Below are positions 1 to 8,146 of a stretch of DNA of 64,000 nt, one piece after another. Both the position numbers and the translations under genes were made by a program. The notes beneath the pieces are model-generated. The model was not told the DNA's origin, did not search any database, and saw only the letters and a list, made by a program, of their open reading frames with translations. This DNA is from Sulfitobacter indolifex. Lineage in GTDB: Bacteria; Pseudomonadota; Alphaproteobacteria; Rhodobacterales; Rhodobacteraceae. Numbering within the stretch: position 1 is the stretch's first letter; every line of letters begins with the position of its first letter. The stretch covers positions 124,001 to 188,000 of the forward strand of contig NZ_CP084954.1 of NCBI RefSeq assembly GCF_022788655.1, given 5' to 3'.

Positions 1-804
1 GACGGGCCGGCCCACCTCTTTGGCGGCGATAGCTGCCGCAACCGCTTCGGGTGTGATCCCGAGTTTTGAGCCGAACCCACCACCAACATAGGGCGACAGT
101 ATGCGCAGCCGATCTGGGTGAATGCCAAGCGCATCCGAAAGCTCATTTCGGTTGTATTTCAACATTTGGTAGCTGCCGCGCAGGGTCAGGTCATCACCGT
201 CCCACGACGCGATAGAGGCATGTGGCTCCATCGGTGAACTGGAATGCGAGGGGGTGGTATAGGTCACATCCACCGTGAATGCCGCCTCTTTCATCGCGCC
301 ATCCAGATCGCCCTGATCCAGCGCTTTTCCCTTCTGCGGTTCGACCGCTGCGGTGTCAGGATCAACGGGCATGACCTCCCCATTCTCAAGCTGCACCTTA
401 AGCGATTGCGCCGCGTGACGGGCCTGTTCAAACCCTTCGGCGACCACGACAGCGATCAACTGGCCGAAGTAGGTGGCATGATGCGGCCCCTGAATAGGGG
501 CTTTGTTTGCGGTGCCCTGCGCGGGGTTGCGCAGAAGACGGTCGTCTTGGATCACGCAGAGCACGCCCGGCATCTTTGCTACGGCATCGCGGTTCGCCAA
601 TACCACGCGCCCGCTGTTGCCCGGCGCGCGAACCATGACGCCATGCACCATGCCCTCGACTTGCCATTCGTTGGCATAGGTCGCAGTGCCGGTCACTTTC
701 AACGGCCCCTCGGGGCGGTCGAGCGGCGCACCGACAAGACCCTGCGCCATGTTATCCAATCTGCGAGCGGTAGCAGGGGCGTCCATCTTAAATTGCTCGG
801 TCAT
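1..804 (-). CDS. paoC: Molybdopterin-binding subunit of a PaoABC-like aldehyde dehydrogenase (partial)
   Basis: This is the N-terminal part (268 codons) of the large catalytic subunit of a xanthine-dehydrogenase-family enzyme; the rest lies beyond the left edge. Known members of the family carry a molybdopterin-cytosine-dinucleotide cofactor and hydroxylate aldehydes or purines. The fragment starts [11 protein letters not shown] and shows the family's [22 protein letters not shown] opening and the cofactor-binding stretch [11 protein letters not shown] near its end. Its ATG overlaps the stop of the FAD subunit gene by ATGA, so it is the last gene of a 2Fe2S-FAD-Mo operon. The PaoC assignment, rather than another family member, rests on the FAD partner. 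The substrate is inferred to be an aldehyde and is not shown by the sequence. Confidence 0.85.
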   Translation of the reverse strand, partial: MTEQFKMDAPATARRLDNMAQGLVGAPLDRPEGPLKVTGTATYANEWQVEGMVHGVMVRAPGNSGRVVLANRDAVAKMPGVLCVIQDDRLLRNPAQGTANKAPIQGPHHATYFGQLIAVVVAEGFEQARHAAQSLKVQLENGEVMPVDPDTAAVEPQKGKALDQGDLDGAMKEAAFTVDVTYTTPSHSSSPMEPHASIASWDGDDLTLRGSYQMLKYNRNELSDALGIHPDRLRILSPYVGGGFGSKLGITPEAVAAAIAAKEVGRPV

Positions 805-1787
805 TGCTGTGCCTCCTCAGTGAGTTCGTTCAGCACCGACACTAGCGTGCGGCGGGCAAGGGGGATTTTGAAATCGTTCCCACCAAAGCCTTTGGCCTCA
901 GCAAGAAGCAGGTCAGCGGCTGTGTTGAACAGGTCTTCAGAAGGGGCCGCTCCGGTCAGCAGGTCCTCGACCTCGGCATTTCGCCAAGGTTTCGGGGCAA
1001 GCCCACCAAAGGCCAGATCAGCGCGGGCGATTTGACCGTTCTCCACTTTGACGAGACCAGCAACTGAAACCAAGGCAAAGGCATAGGACGCTCGATCGCG
1101 CACCTTGCGGTAGGTTTGTTTTGCATCAACAGGTGCAGGCAACACCACGGAAGTGATCAACTCGCCCGGTTCCAGCACAGTCTCTTGATCAGGTCGGTCG
1201 CCGGGCAACAGATAGAGGTCATCCAGCGTCAGACGGCGCGTGTTGCCGTCTTCTTTCAGAGTTTCCACCTCGGCCCCGAGGGCGCGCATGGCAACGGCCA
1301 TATCGCTGGGATGCGTGGCGATGCAGTGTTCCGATGTGCCAAGGACCGCAAGAATACGGTTGACCCCATCTATCGCAGAACAGCCCGTGCCCGGCTCACG
1401 TTTGTTGCAGGGCATAGCGCGGTCATAGAAATATAGGCAGCGTGTGCGTTGCAGTAGGTTACCGCCCGTTGTGGCTTTGTTGCGCAACTGTCCGCTCGCA
1501 CCCGCCAACAGCGCCCGGCTGAGCACAGGCCAACCTTTGCGAATGCGGGTATCATTGGCCAGATCACTGTTAGTGACCAATGCACCAATGCGCAGCCCGC
1601 CGTCATCCGTCTCTTCGATCTCGTTTAGGTCCAAGCGGTTGATGTCAATTAGCGCTTCCGGCGCCATGACTTCGAGCTTCATCAGGTCCAACAGATTTGT
1701 GCCACCAGCAATGAAGGTGCCACCGCTGGCCGCCTGACGTACCGCGCCTTGAGCGCTTTCGGCCCGAGTATAATCAAAATGTCTCAT
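801..1787 (-). CDS. paoB: FAD-binding subunit of PaoABC-like aldehyde dehydrogenase with extra Fe-S site
   Basis: The 328-residue medium subunit passes electrons between the molybdenum subunit, the 2Fe-2S subunit and FAD. The FAD loop [13 protein letters not shown] lies near residues 25-37 and [12 protein letters not shown] near 107-117. Cysteines at about 117, 127, 136 and 155, inside a segment containing [11 protein letters not shown], match the insertion that binds an additional [4Fe-4S] cluster in E. coli PaoB and sets this subgroup apart from ordinary CoxM-type subunits. Both ends overlap neighbouring genes by ATGA, so the three genes are translationally coupled. Confidence 0.87.
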   Translation of the reverse strand: MRHFDYTRAESAQGAVRQAASGGTFIAGGTNLLDLMKLEVMAPEALIDINRLDLNEIEETDDGGLRIGALVTNSDLANDTRIRKGWPVLSRALLAGASGQLRNKATTGGNLLQRTRCLYFYDRAMPCNKREPGTGCSAIDGVNRILAVLGTSEHCIATHPSDMAVAMRALGAEVETLKEDGNTRRLTLDDLYLLPGDRPDQETVLEPGELITSVVLPAPVDAKQTYRKVRDRASYAFALVSVAGLVKVENGQIARADLAFGGLAPKPWRNAEVEDLLTGAAPSEDLFNTAADLLLAEAKGFGGNDFKIPLARRTLVSVLNELTEEAQQ

Positions 1788-2290
1788 GCAGTTTCCCCCG
1801 CAGCTTTGCGGATCGCCTCAACGATGTTGGGATAGGCCGAACAACGGCAGAGGTTGCCGCTCATCCGTTCTGAAATTTCCTCCGGGGTGAGCTTTGCTTT
1901 GCCGTCCAGATCATCGGTCACATGGCTGGGCCAACCGTTGGAGATTTCTTCCAGCATCGCCGTGGCCGAGCAGATTTGACCGGGCGTGCAATAGCCGCAT
2001 TGAAAACCGTCTTCACTGACGAAGGCTTCTTGCAGTGGGCTAAGGTTTCCGGGCTGACCGATGCCTTCGATGGTGGTCACCTCATCCCCATCGTGCATAC
2101 AGGCCAACGTCAGACAGGCGTTGATCCGGCGGCCGTTTACCATGACTGTACAAGCGCCGCATTGCCCGTGATCGCAGCCCTTTTTGCTGCCGGTCAATCC
2201 AAGATGATGGCGCAAGGCATCCAGCAATGTGGTGCGAGGGTCGAGGTCCAGGTGCTGTTGTGTGCCATTAATGGTCAGGTTCGTTTCCAT
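1784..2290 (-). CDS. paoA: 2Fe-2S subunit of PaoABC-like aldehyde dehydrogenase
   Basis: This 168-residue small subunit holds two [2Fe-2S] clusters. The plant-ferredoxin-type cluster motif [11 protein letters not shown] is at about residues 38-48, and the second cluster motif is split as QCGYCTPGQ and LCRCSAYPN. It is the first gene of the operon. E. coli PaoA has a Tat signal that exports the enzyme; this protein begins [12 protein letters not shown] with no twin-arginine leader, so the complex is probably cytoplasmic. An ATGA overlap couples it to the FAD subunit gene. The 268 bp upstream to the divergent ligase gene must hold the promoters; I saw no convincing operator there. Confidence 0.88.
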   Translation of the reverse strand: METNLTINGTQQHLDLDPRTTLLDALRHHLGLTGSKKGCDHGQCGACTVMVNGRRINACLTLACMHDGDEVTTIEGIGQPGNLSPLQEAFVSEDGFQCGYCTPGQICSATAMLEEISNGWPSHVTDDLDGKAKLTPEEISERMSGNLCRCSAYPNIVEAIRKAAGETA

Positions 2291-2558
2291 GACAAATTCC
2301 TTTGGCTAAATGAGAGCGGGAGGCGGCCCCCGGTTATCGGCTAGATCGCAGGTAGGTCGGCGGACGTTGGCGGCAAGCGGAGGGAAGTGTCGCGCCTCGC
2401 GAAGGAGACCTTTTGAAGACCACGATGGACTGAGGTTATATTACATAATGTGAATTACAGGCGGCTCGGTCTCGGCCGGGCGCGCGATACCGGATCCCCC
2501 TCTGGCTGCCACCTGCAAAGACGATTACAAGCAAACTGAAAACCGGGGGAACAGAGCG

Positions 2559-3785
2559 TTGCAAAAGATTACATTGCCCGAAAGGCCCGATTGGCGCGCC
2601 CATGCCGAGGAGGTTGGCTTTACCTTTGCCGATATGCACGGAGAGCCGTACTGGGACGAAACCTCGGCCTATGCCTTGTCGCTTGAGCAGATCGAGAACG
2701 ACATCGAAGACCCCTCGACCGAGTTGCACGGTATGTGCCGCGAAGCCGTGGCTGAGATCATTGCCAGCGAAGAGTTGATGACGCGCCTTGCGATTCCGGA
2801 GGCGCATCGCGATCTCGTGGCCGAGAGTTGGCGCCGGGGTGATCCTGAGATCTACGGCCGCTTTGATCTGGCGTATGATGGTCAACGCCCCGCCAAACTG
2901 TTGGAGTATAACGCCGACACCCCGACCTCCCTTTACGAAAGCGCTGCGTTTCAGTGGCAATGGCTTGAGGATCAATTGAAGGCAGGCGTTCTGCCCGAGG
3001 GTACGGACCAGTTCAACGGCATCCACGAAGCGCTGGTTGCCCGTTTTGCCGCTGTTTTTGAGCCGGACAGCGACCTGCATTTCACCGCTATCGCCGACAA
3101 CCCCGAAGACTACGGCACTGTCGAAGCCATGGGGTGGGCCGCACGAGAGGCGGCCCTTGGCGCGCATTACTGTGACCTCGACAAGATCGCGCTGAGCGAG
3201 GACGGTCAATTCCTCGACGATCAAGACCGCTGCATCGCGGTGTTGTTCAAGCTCTACCCATGGGAAGACCTGCTGCGCGATGACTATGCCGCGCATATCG
3301 AAGGGTCGGGCTGCCTGTTTTTGGAACCCGCTTGGAAGGCGCTGCTGTCGAACAAGGGGCTCTTGCCCGTGCTGTGGCAGATGTTTGAGGGCCATCCCAA
3401 TCTGCTGCCTGCGTTCTTCGAGGCGGATGTGGCCGAGGCGCTTTCCGGTCGTGGCCCTGCTGCCCCCGGCTGCGCAGAGGCTTTTGACCGCGCCGCCGCG
3501 GAATTAGCCGATGCGCATGTGCGTAAACCGATCCTGTCGCGCGAGGGGGCGTCGGTGGCGATTCACCAATCGGGCAAGGTGATCGAACAGTCGAAAAACA
3601 CCGACTACGCCGAACATCCGCGCATCGTCCAAGCCTATGCGCCCCTGCCCACATTCGACGGCTTCCGCCCGGTGATTGGGTCTTGGATTGTCGGCGAGAC
3701 CTGCGTCGGCATCGGCATCCGCGAAGACCGCTCGCGCATCACTCAGGATTTGTCCCGCTTCAAACCGCACTACATTCTTGCATAA
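2559..3785 (+). CDS. Glutathionylspermidine-synthase-like ATP-grasp ligase (YgiC/YjfC family)
   Basis: The 408-residue protein belongs to the preATP-grasp/ATP-grasp family that contains the synthetase half of E. coli Gss. Family hallmarks include LLEYNADTPTSL (about residues 111-122), GHPNLLPAFF and the C-terminal IVGETCVGIGIRED. It has no amidase domain, like YgiC and YjfC, whose substrates are not settled. I chose the TTG at 2559 because GGGGGA sits 8 nt upstream and the sequence is family-like from that residue. A YgiB-type lipoprotein follows 39 nt later, the same pairing as ygiB-ygiC in enterobacteria but in reverse order. Expected reaction: ATP-dependent amide-bond formation; the substrate is unknown. 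Confidence 0.85.
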   Translation: MQKITLPERPDWRAHAEEVGFTFADMHGEPYWDETSAYALSLEQIENDIEDPSTELHGMCREAVAEIIASEELMTRLAIPEAHRDLVAESWRRGDPEIYGRFDLAYDGQRPAKLLEYNADTPTSLYESAAFQWQWLEDQLKAGVLPEGTDQFNGIHEALVARFAAVFEPDSDLHFTAIADNPEDYGTVEAMGWAAREAALGAHYCDLDKIALSEDGQFLDDQDRCIAVLFKLYPWEDLLRDDYAAHIEGSGCLFLEPAWKALLSNKGLLPVLWQMFEGHPNLLPAFFEADVAEALSGRGPAAPGCAEAFDRAAAELADAHVRKPILSREGASVAIHQSGKVIEQSKNTDYAEHPRIVQAYAPLPTFDGFRPVIGSWIVGETCVGIGIREDRSRITQDLSRFKPHYILA

Positions 3786-3824
3786 ACATTCGCCCCGCAG
3801 CCCCTTGGCAGAAAGACGACCATC

Positions 3825-4403
3825 ATGACCAAACGCTCGAAACGGGTTTCCATCGCCATCCTCGGTGCCGCCGCCTTTACCCTTGCAGGATGCGAGGAAG
3901 AAAAGGTCGACGCCGCCGCCTTCCCCGACCTACAAAGCTGCCTCGCGGATGCCTCAAACGGCGGGATGTACACCCAGCAACAATGCGAAACCGCCTTTGA
4001 TGAGGCCCAGACCCTCCATGTGGAGTCCGCACCGCGCTATGACAGCCTTGAGGTTTGTGAAGAACAGCATGGCGCTGACGCCTGTGGTTCAGAAGAAGCG
4101 GCGACCCAAGGCGGATCGGGCGGGATCTTCATGCCGCTGCTGGCTGGGTATTTGATCGGCAATATGATGAGCAATCGTGCGGGCATGTCAGCAGCACAGC
4201 CGCTTTATAAAACCTCCGATGGCCGATTTACCAATGCCGCGCGGTCCAGCACCTATTCGGCAAATCGCGGTGCGGCAAAACTCAGCACTTCGCAGTTCGC
4301 ACGGCCGACAACCACGGTTGGCAAGACGCCGATGACCCGTGCCACCGCCGCATCGCGGGGGGGCTTTGGCCGTTCCGGTGGATCGCGCGGTTTTGGCGGC
4401 TAA
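3825..4403 (+). CDS. YgiB-like lipoprotein (DUF1190)
   Basis: The 192-residue protein has a basic N-terminus, a hydrophobic stretch and a lipobox ending LAGC with the lipidated cysteine at about residue 23, so it should be anchored in an envelope membrane. The mature part has paired short Cys motifs (SCLADA, QQCETAF, VCEEQHGADAC) typical of DUF1190/YgiB, then a short hydrophobic glycine-rich segment (FMPLLAGYLIGNMM) and a low-complexity Gly/Ser/Arg tail. It follows the ATP-grasp ligase gene on the same strand. No function is established; co-occurrence with YgiC-type ligases suggests a shared envelope role. Confidence 0.82.
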   Translation: MTKRSKRVSIAILGAAAFTLAGCEEEKVDAAAFPDLQSCLADASNGGMYTQQQCETAFDEAQTLHVESAPRYDSLEVCEEQHGADACGSEEAATQGGSGGIFMPLLAGYLIGNMMSNRAGMSAAQPLYKTSDGRFTNAARSSTYSANRGAAKLSTSQFARPTTTVGKTPMTRATAASRGGFGRSGGSRGFGG

Positions 4404-4410
4404 GCGAGGG

Positions 4411-5316
4411 CTAGGTCAGCACATGATCGCGCGGTGACAGCAGTGGCGGCGGCGCGCGGTCCAACGCCTCGGCGGCTGAGACTTCGATGATCCTGCACAT
4501 GGCATCCAGCGGCAGGCCGTTCTGCACATTGCGAAAAGGCAGCTCCAGCTCGTTGGTGACCGCCTGAAGGCCGAAAAAGACATAGGCCACAATCGCCGCG
4601 AAAATCGGCGCGAACCAATTCGTTGCTTCAATCAGCGCGAAGGGCAACAGCCAGCAATAGAGATAGGTCGTGCGCCGCACCATCAGTGAATAGACGAAGG
4701 GCAAAGGCGTGGTGAGAATGCGTTCGCACCCCGCCTGCGCGGCAGCAAGAGCGGCCAGCGTTTCTGAAAGCCTCATCTGTCCAAAACCACTCAGCCCATC
4801 CTGCGCTGCGAGATGGCTGATCCGCTCAGCCATGGCGCGCAGAGCAGCATCGGCGGGGTTTGTCCGGGCCAGCAGCGCTTTGGCTTGGTTGTCGCCAACC
4901 CAGTCGGTGATCTGCGCTTGCACATCGGCACTGCGCAGAAACCCACGGTGCAAATGGGCAAATGCCACGCCAAGCGATAGGATCTCGGCCCGGTCCTCAC
5001 CACGCCCCACAAAGATCGACAGATCGCGCCCGAGGGTACGTAGATCGGCAATCATTGCCCCCCACAGCTTGCGCGCCTCCCACCAGCGGTCATAGGCGGC
5101 ATTGTTGCGAAAACCCAAAAACAGCGACAGGGCGACGCCGAAAATCCCCATCGCCGCGATAGAGACATGGGGCAGTTCGACGAGATGTTGATCCACCAGT
5201 AGAACCACAGCGGTCAGCACGGCCACGCCGATGATCCGCCCGATAATATTCGGCACGATAGAGCCCTGTAGGACAAAGAACAGCTTCAGCGCGCTAGGCT
5301 GGTCCCTGACAATCAT
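4411..5316 (-). CDS. Bestrophin-family anion channel (UPF0187)
   Basis: This 301-residue membrane protein has the bestrophin-family signature GFRNNAAYDRWWEARKLWG (about residues 68-86) preceded by two hydrophobic segments, with further hydrophobic segments around residues 210-245. Bacterial homologues form pentameric ion channels in the cytoplasmic membrane. AAAGGA lies 7 nt before the ATG. The gene converges on the YgiB-like gene (7 nt apart) and lies downstream of the small His-rich peptide gene on the same strand. Ion selectivity cannot be read from the sequence. Confidence 0.85.
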   Translation of the reverse strand: MIVRDQPSALKLFFVLQGSIVPNIIGRIIGVAVLTAVVLLVDQHLVELPHVSIAAMGIFGVALSLFLGFRNNAAYDRWWEARKLWGAMIADLRTLGRDLSIFVGRGEDRAEILSLGVAFAHLHRGFLRSADVQAQITDWVGDNQAKALLARTNPADAALRAMAERISHLAAQDGLSGFGQMRLSETLAALAAAQAGCERILTTPLPFVYSLMVRRTTYLYCWLLPFALIEATNWFAPIFAAIVAYVFFGLQAVTNELELPFRNVQNGLPLDAMCRIIEVSAAEALDRAPPPLLSPRDHVLT

Positions 5317-5412
5317 TCGACGATCCTTTGGCAGTGCAATGGTCTAGGTCGAATGCAACCTCTGTCCTACAGAGACAAGATGCAAGAGAAGTCGAAGGGG
5401 CGTCCGCTGCAG

Positions 5413-5574
5413 TTACTTGCGCCGCAGCACCGCGGCGGCAAGGATCACGATCGCCAGCGACAACAGCGCCACCGACCAAAAGGGATCATTGCCATGGGGA
5501 TGCACATGCGCGCCCTCATGCGCCGCGAGCGGGCTGGCGAAAAGGGCGAGTGTGAATGTCAGTTTCTTCATCAT
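5413..5574 (-). CDS. Small His-rich single-pass membrane peptide (53 aa)
   Basis: The ORF has two adjacent ATG codons (5574 and 5571) preceded by AGGGA. It encodes a short signal-like segment (MMKKLTFTLALFASPLAA), a His-rich mature start (HEGAHVHPHG), one hydrophobic helix (about residues 34-50) and a basic C-terminus ending LRRK. This is the same architecture as the 65-residue protein between ureA and ureB (34504-34701): leader, HxxPHG-like histidine patch, one helix, RR tail. The histidine patch should face the periplasm and suggests metal (nickel, copper or zinc) binding, which is inference. It lies between the bestrophin and keto-acid cleavage genes on the same strand. Confidence 0.7.
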   Translation of the reverse strand: MMKKLTFTLALFASPLAAHEGAHVHPHGNDPFWSVALLSLAIVILAAAVLRRK

Positions 5575-5616
5575 AATATCCCTATTAAATTGGTGGCGGC
5601 GAAGAGCCCCTAAGCT

Positions 5617-6444
5617 CTAGCCCAACCGTAAAATCTCGCGCGCCTGCTGCGGTGTGGCGACGGGGCGGCCCGCCTCAGCACAGATCTCTGCCGCGCGGGT
5701 GACAAGCGCTGCATTTGAGGGCGCGAGCGTGTCTTTATCCATGCGGATATTATCCTCCAACCCGGTGCGCAGATGCCCACCTGCCGCCGCACACCACGCG
5801 TTAAGTTCCGCCTGATGGCGTCCGATCCCTGCCGCGCACCACGGGATATCGCCAAACAGCCGTTTCACCGTCTGAATGTAGAAATCAAAAACCTCGCGAT
5901 CCGCAGGCATGGCGTTCTTCACGCCCATGACAAACTGAATATAAGGCCGCGCCGGGATCGCGCCCGCGTCCGCCATCGCCTTGGCCTGAAGAATGTGGCT
6001 TAGATCGAAAACTTCGATCTCGGGCAGAATGCTGTAGGTCTTCATTTCTCCTGCCAGCCAGTCGACAAGCTCGGGCGGGTTCTCGTAAACGCGGTTGGGA
6101 AAGTTGTTCGATCCCACGGAAAGCGAGGCCATATCCGGGCGCAGCGGCAGCATCCCGCCCCGGTTCTTGCCCGCGCCCGAACGCCCGCCCGTTGAGAATT
6201 GCACGATCATGCCGGGGCAATGTTTGCGCAGCCCTTCTTGCAGCCGCGCAAAGCGGTCAGGGTCTGCGGTGGGTGTGCCATCGGCGGTGCGCACATGGGC
6301 ATGGCAGATCGTCGCTCCGGCCTCAAACGCGGCCTGCGTGCTTTCGATCTGTTCGGTGATGTCAATCGGCACTGCCGGATTGTCGGCTTTTGTGGGAAGC
6401 GACCCGGTGATGGCCACGCAAATGATTGCTGGGTTATCGGTCAT
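5617..6444 (-). CDS. Beta-keto acid cleavage enzyme (BKACE, DUF849)
   Basis: This 275-residue TIM-barrel enzyme belongs to the family of 3-keto-5-aminohexanoate cleavage enzyme. Known members condense a beta-keto acid with acetyl-CoA and release acetoacetate plus a new acyl-CoA. The zinc-site motif CHAHVR (about residues 48-53), the FSTGGRSG segment and the C-terminal GLEDNIRM with its zinc-binding glutamate are all present. GAGGA precedes the ATG. The 3-hydroxyacyl-CoA-dehydrogenase-like gene lies 27 nt upstream on the same strand, so that enzyme probably makes the beta-keto acid used here. The family is substrate-diverse (carnitine-derived dehydrocarnitine is one known case), and the substrate here is not known. 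Confidence 0.88.
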   Translation of the reverse strand: MTDNPAIICVAITGSLPTKADNPAVPIDITEQIESTQAAFEAGATICHAHVRTADGTPTADPDRFARLQEGLRKHCPGMIVQFSTGGRSGAGKNRGGMLPLRPDMASLSVGSNNFPNRVYENPPELVDWLAGEMKTYSILPEIEVFDLSHILQAKAMADAGAIPARPYIQFVMGVKNAMPADREVFDFYIQTVKRLFGDIPWCAAGIGRHQAELNAWCAAAGGHLRTGLEDNIRMDKDTLAPSNAALVTRAAEICAEAGRPVATPQQAREILRLG

Positions 6445-6471
6445 GGTTGTCCTCGATTACTTAAAATGTAC

Positions 6472-7335
6472 TTAACCAGCGCTGTCGCGCGCCAGAGCGA
6501 TAACACGCTGCAGCGCCTCATCGGTGGCCCCGTTGCCCGCGTCTGTTGGCCAGTCATAAAACCCTTTGCCGCTGCGTTTGCCAAGATGCCCCTGCGCGAC
6601 GAGGCCGGCGAGGGTGGGTGATGGATCGTGGCGGTCACAAAGATCGGGATATAGGTATTCGGCAATGCTGAGATGCGTGCCCAAGCCATTCATATCGCGC
6701 TGTCGAAACGGCCCGGAAAGCGCCATACGCACACCGACAGACCACTGCACAATCTCATCAATCTCAGCGGGGCTGGCGACGCCTTCGTCTACCAGATGCA
6801 GACATTCCCGCATGATCGCATGTTGAATGCGGTTGGCCACAAAACCGGGCGGTGCATGGTCAAGCCGCACGGGCCGCCGCTCCAGCTTCCGCAGCAGGCT
6901 CATGACATCATCGCAGAGCCCTGCGGGGGCATTCTTTGCGGCCACGACCTCAACCGCTGGGATCACGTCGCCGGGGTTAAAGAAATGCGTGATTATGGCG
7001 CGGTCGGGATGCACCATTTGGGCGGACATGTCCTCTAGCGTGAGACCCGAGGTATTGGAGAGGATCGGCGCGCCCTTGGGTACGACGCTTTCTAACGCTG
7101 CAAAGACCTTCTGTTTAAGGGCTAGGTTTTCCGGCACGCATTCCAAAGCAATATCCGCACGCCCTGCCCCCTCCAGATCCGCGCTTGCAGTCGCATCCGT
7201 GACCGTGGCCAAAAACATCTCTCGCGCGGCCTTGGTAGGGTCGACCGCATGCACCGCCCAGCCATGGTTGGCAAAGAGCCTGCCGATGGATTGACCCATC
7301 GTTCCGGCGCCCACGATGATGATGCGTTCCGCCAT
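6472..7335 (-). CDS. 3-hydroxyacyl-CoA dehydrogenase family NAD-dependent beta-hydroxy acid dehydrogenase
   Basis: The 287-residue protein has an N-terminal NAD-binding Rossmann motif (VGAGTMGQSIG, about residues 6-16), THFFNPGDVIPAVEVV with the family's catalytic histidine, and the C-terminal helical domain ending GKRSGKGFYDW. I use the ATG at 7335 because GGGAGGGG lies just upstream; an earlier in-frame TTG at 7350 would overlap that ribosome site. Length and pairing with a BKACE gene resemble L-carnitine 3-dehydrogenase loci, but the usual thioesterase partner is absent, so I do not call it carnitine dehydrogenase. It is transcribed divergently from the SDR gene across a long inverted repeat. 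Confidence 0.83.
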   Translation of the reverse strand: MAERIIIVGAGTMGQSIGRLFANHGWAVHAVDPTKAAREMFLATVTDATASADLEGAGRADIALECVPENLALKQKVFAALESVVPKGAPILSNTSGLTLEDMSAQMVHPDRAIITHFFNPGDVIPAVEVVAAKNAPAGLCDDVMSLLRKLERRPVRLDHAPPGFVANRIQHAIMRECLHLVDEGVASPAEIDEIVQWSVGVRMALSGPFRQRDMNGLGTHLSIAEYLYPDLCDRHDPSPTLAGLVAQGHLGKRSGKGFYDWPTDAGNGATDEALQRVIALARDSAG

Positions 7336-7352
7336 GCTATCCCCTCCCAAAT

Positions 7353-7401
7353 ATCTGCTGTTTACTTATCACTAGGTGGTGGTGATAAGTAAACAGTAGA
7401 T
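7353..7401. promoter_or_regulatory. Long inverted repeat in divergent promoter region (probable operator)
   Basis: Arms at 7353-7372 and 7382-7401 are reverse complements over 20 positions with one mismatch. The perfect 15-nt core is CTGTTTACTTATCAC and the spacer is 9 nt. It occupies almost the whole gap between the divergent dehydrogenase (start 7335) and SDR (start 7412) genes. The position suggests an operator controlling both, perhaps for the LysR regulator encoded at 8147-9055; that link is inference. A terminator is unlikely because no T-run follows and no gene ends here. Confidence 0.75.
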
Positions 7402-7411
7402 CGTCGAAAGG

Positions 7412-8146
7412 ATGACCCCCGTGACCCAAACCTCGCCTTCGCGCCACGCGGTTGTCACTGGCGGCGCCCGTAACATCGGCCTTGGCATCGCGCGCAGATT
7501 GCAGGAGGACGGTTGGCGGGTCTTTGTGCTCGACATCGCAGAGCCAGAGGAGCCCACCCTGCGGGCGGATGCGCAGCAGGTGGACTTGTCAGACCCGGCA
7601 GCCACAACAGCGGCTTTGGAAATCGTCCTTAAGAACGGCCCGGTCACCTGTTTGGTCAACAACGTTGGCATCGTAAAGCCCGCATCTTTCGACGCGGTAG
7701 AGATTGATGACTTTGACCGTATCATGCACCTGAACCTGCGCCCCAGCATAGTGGCGGCAAAGCTTTTGGTGCCGGGAATGCGCGCAGCCGGAGCGGGGCG
7801 CATCGTGATGAACACCAGCCGCGTCACTAAGGGCAAAATTGACCGGACGCTCTATTCCGCCAGCAAGGGTGCAATCCAATCCATGGCGCGCACTTGGGCG
7901 TTGGAACTGGCGCGTGATGGGATCACCGTCAACTGCGTCGCCCCCGGCCCCATCGCCACGACGGCATTTTGGGAGAACAACCCCAAAGACGCCCCCGAAA
8001 CCCGCGCGATCGTCGATGCGGTACCAGTGGGCCGCATGGGCGCCCCCGAAGATGTGGCGCAGGCGGTTTCCTTTTTCGCCGATCCACGGAGCGGTTTTAT
8101 TACCGGGCAGACGGTTTTCGTCTGCGGCGGCACCGCGGTCGGGTAG
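7412..8146 (+). CDS. SDR-family oxidoreductase
   Basis: This 244-residue classical short-chain dehydrogenase has the cofactor motif VTGGARNIGLGIA (about residues 15-27), NNVG, the catalytic Ser in NTSRVTKG, and the catalytic YSASKGA tetrad segment. It ends with the family-typical ITGQTVFVCGGTAVG. The start may be the ATG at 7412, which has AAGG immediately before it, or the GTG three codons later, which has better spacing. The gene is divergent from the BKACE/dehydrogenase pair across the shared inverted repeat and abuts the LysR gene tail to tail with no gap. The substrate is probably a hydroxy acid or ketone in the same pathway; this is inferred from context. Confidence 0.85.
   Translation: MTPVTQTSPSRHAVVTGGARNIGLGIARRLQEDGWRVFVLDIAEPEEPTLRADAQQVDLSDPAATTAALEIVLKNGPVTCLVNNVGIVKPASFDAVEIDDFDRIMHLNLRPSIVAAKLLVPGMRAAGAGRIVMNTSRVTKGKIDRTLYSASKGAIQSMARTWALELARDGITVNCVAPGPIATTAFWENNPKDAPETRAIVDAVPVGRMGAPEDVAQAVSFFADPRSGFITGQTVFVCGGTAVG

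Noticed and set aside
244..1035. 263-residue plus-strand ORF
   Set aside because: It lies opposite the molybdopterin subunit gene, which has clear family motifs and operon overlap; the plus-strand product has no recognisable features.
2436..3395. 319-residue minus-strand ORF
   Set aside because: Antisense shadow of the ATP-grasp ligase gene; no family motif and a Gly/Arg-rich composition typical of shadows in GC-rich DNA.
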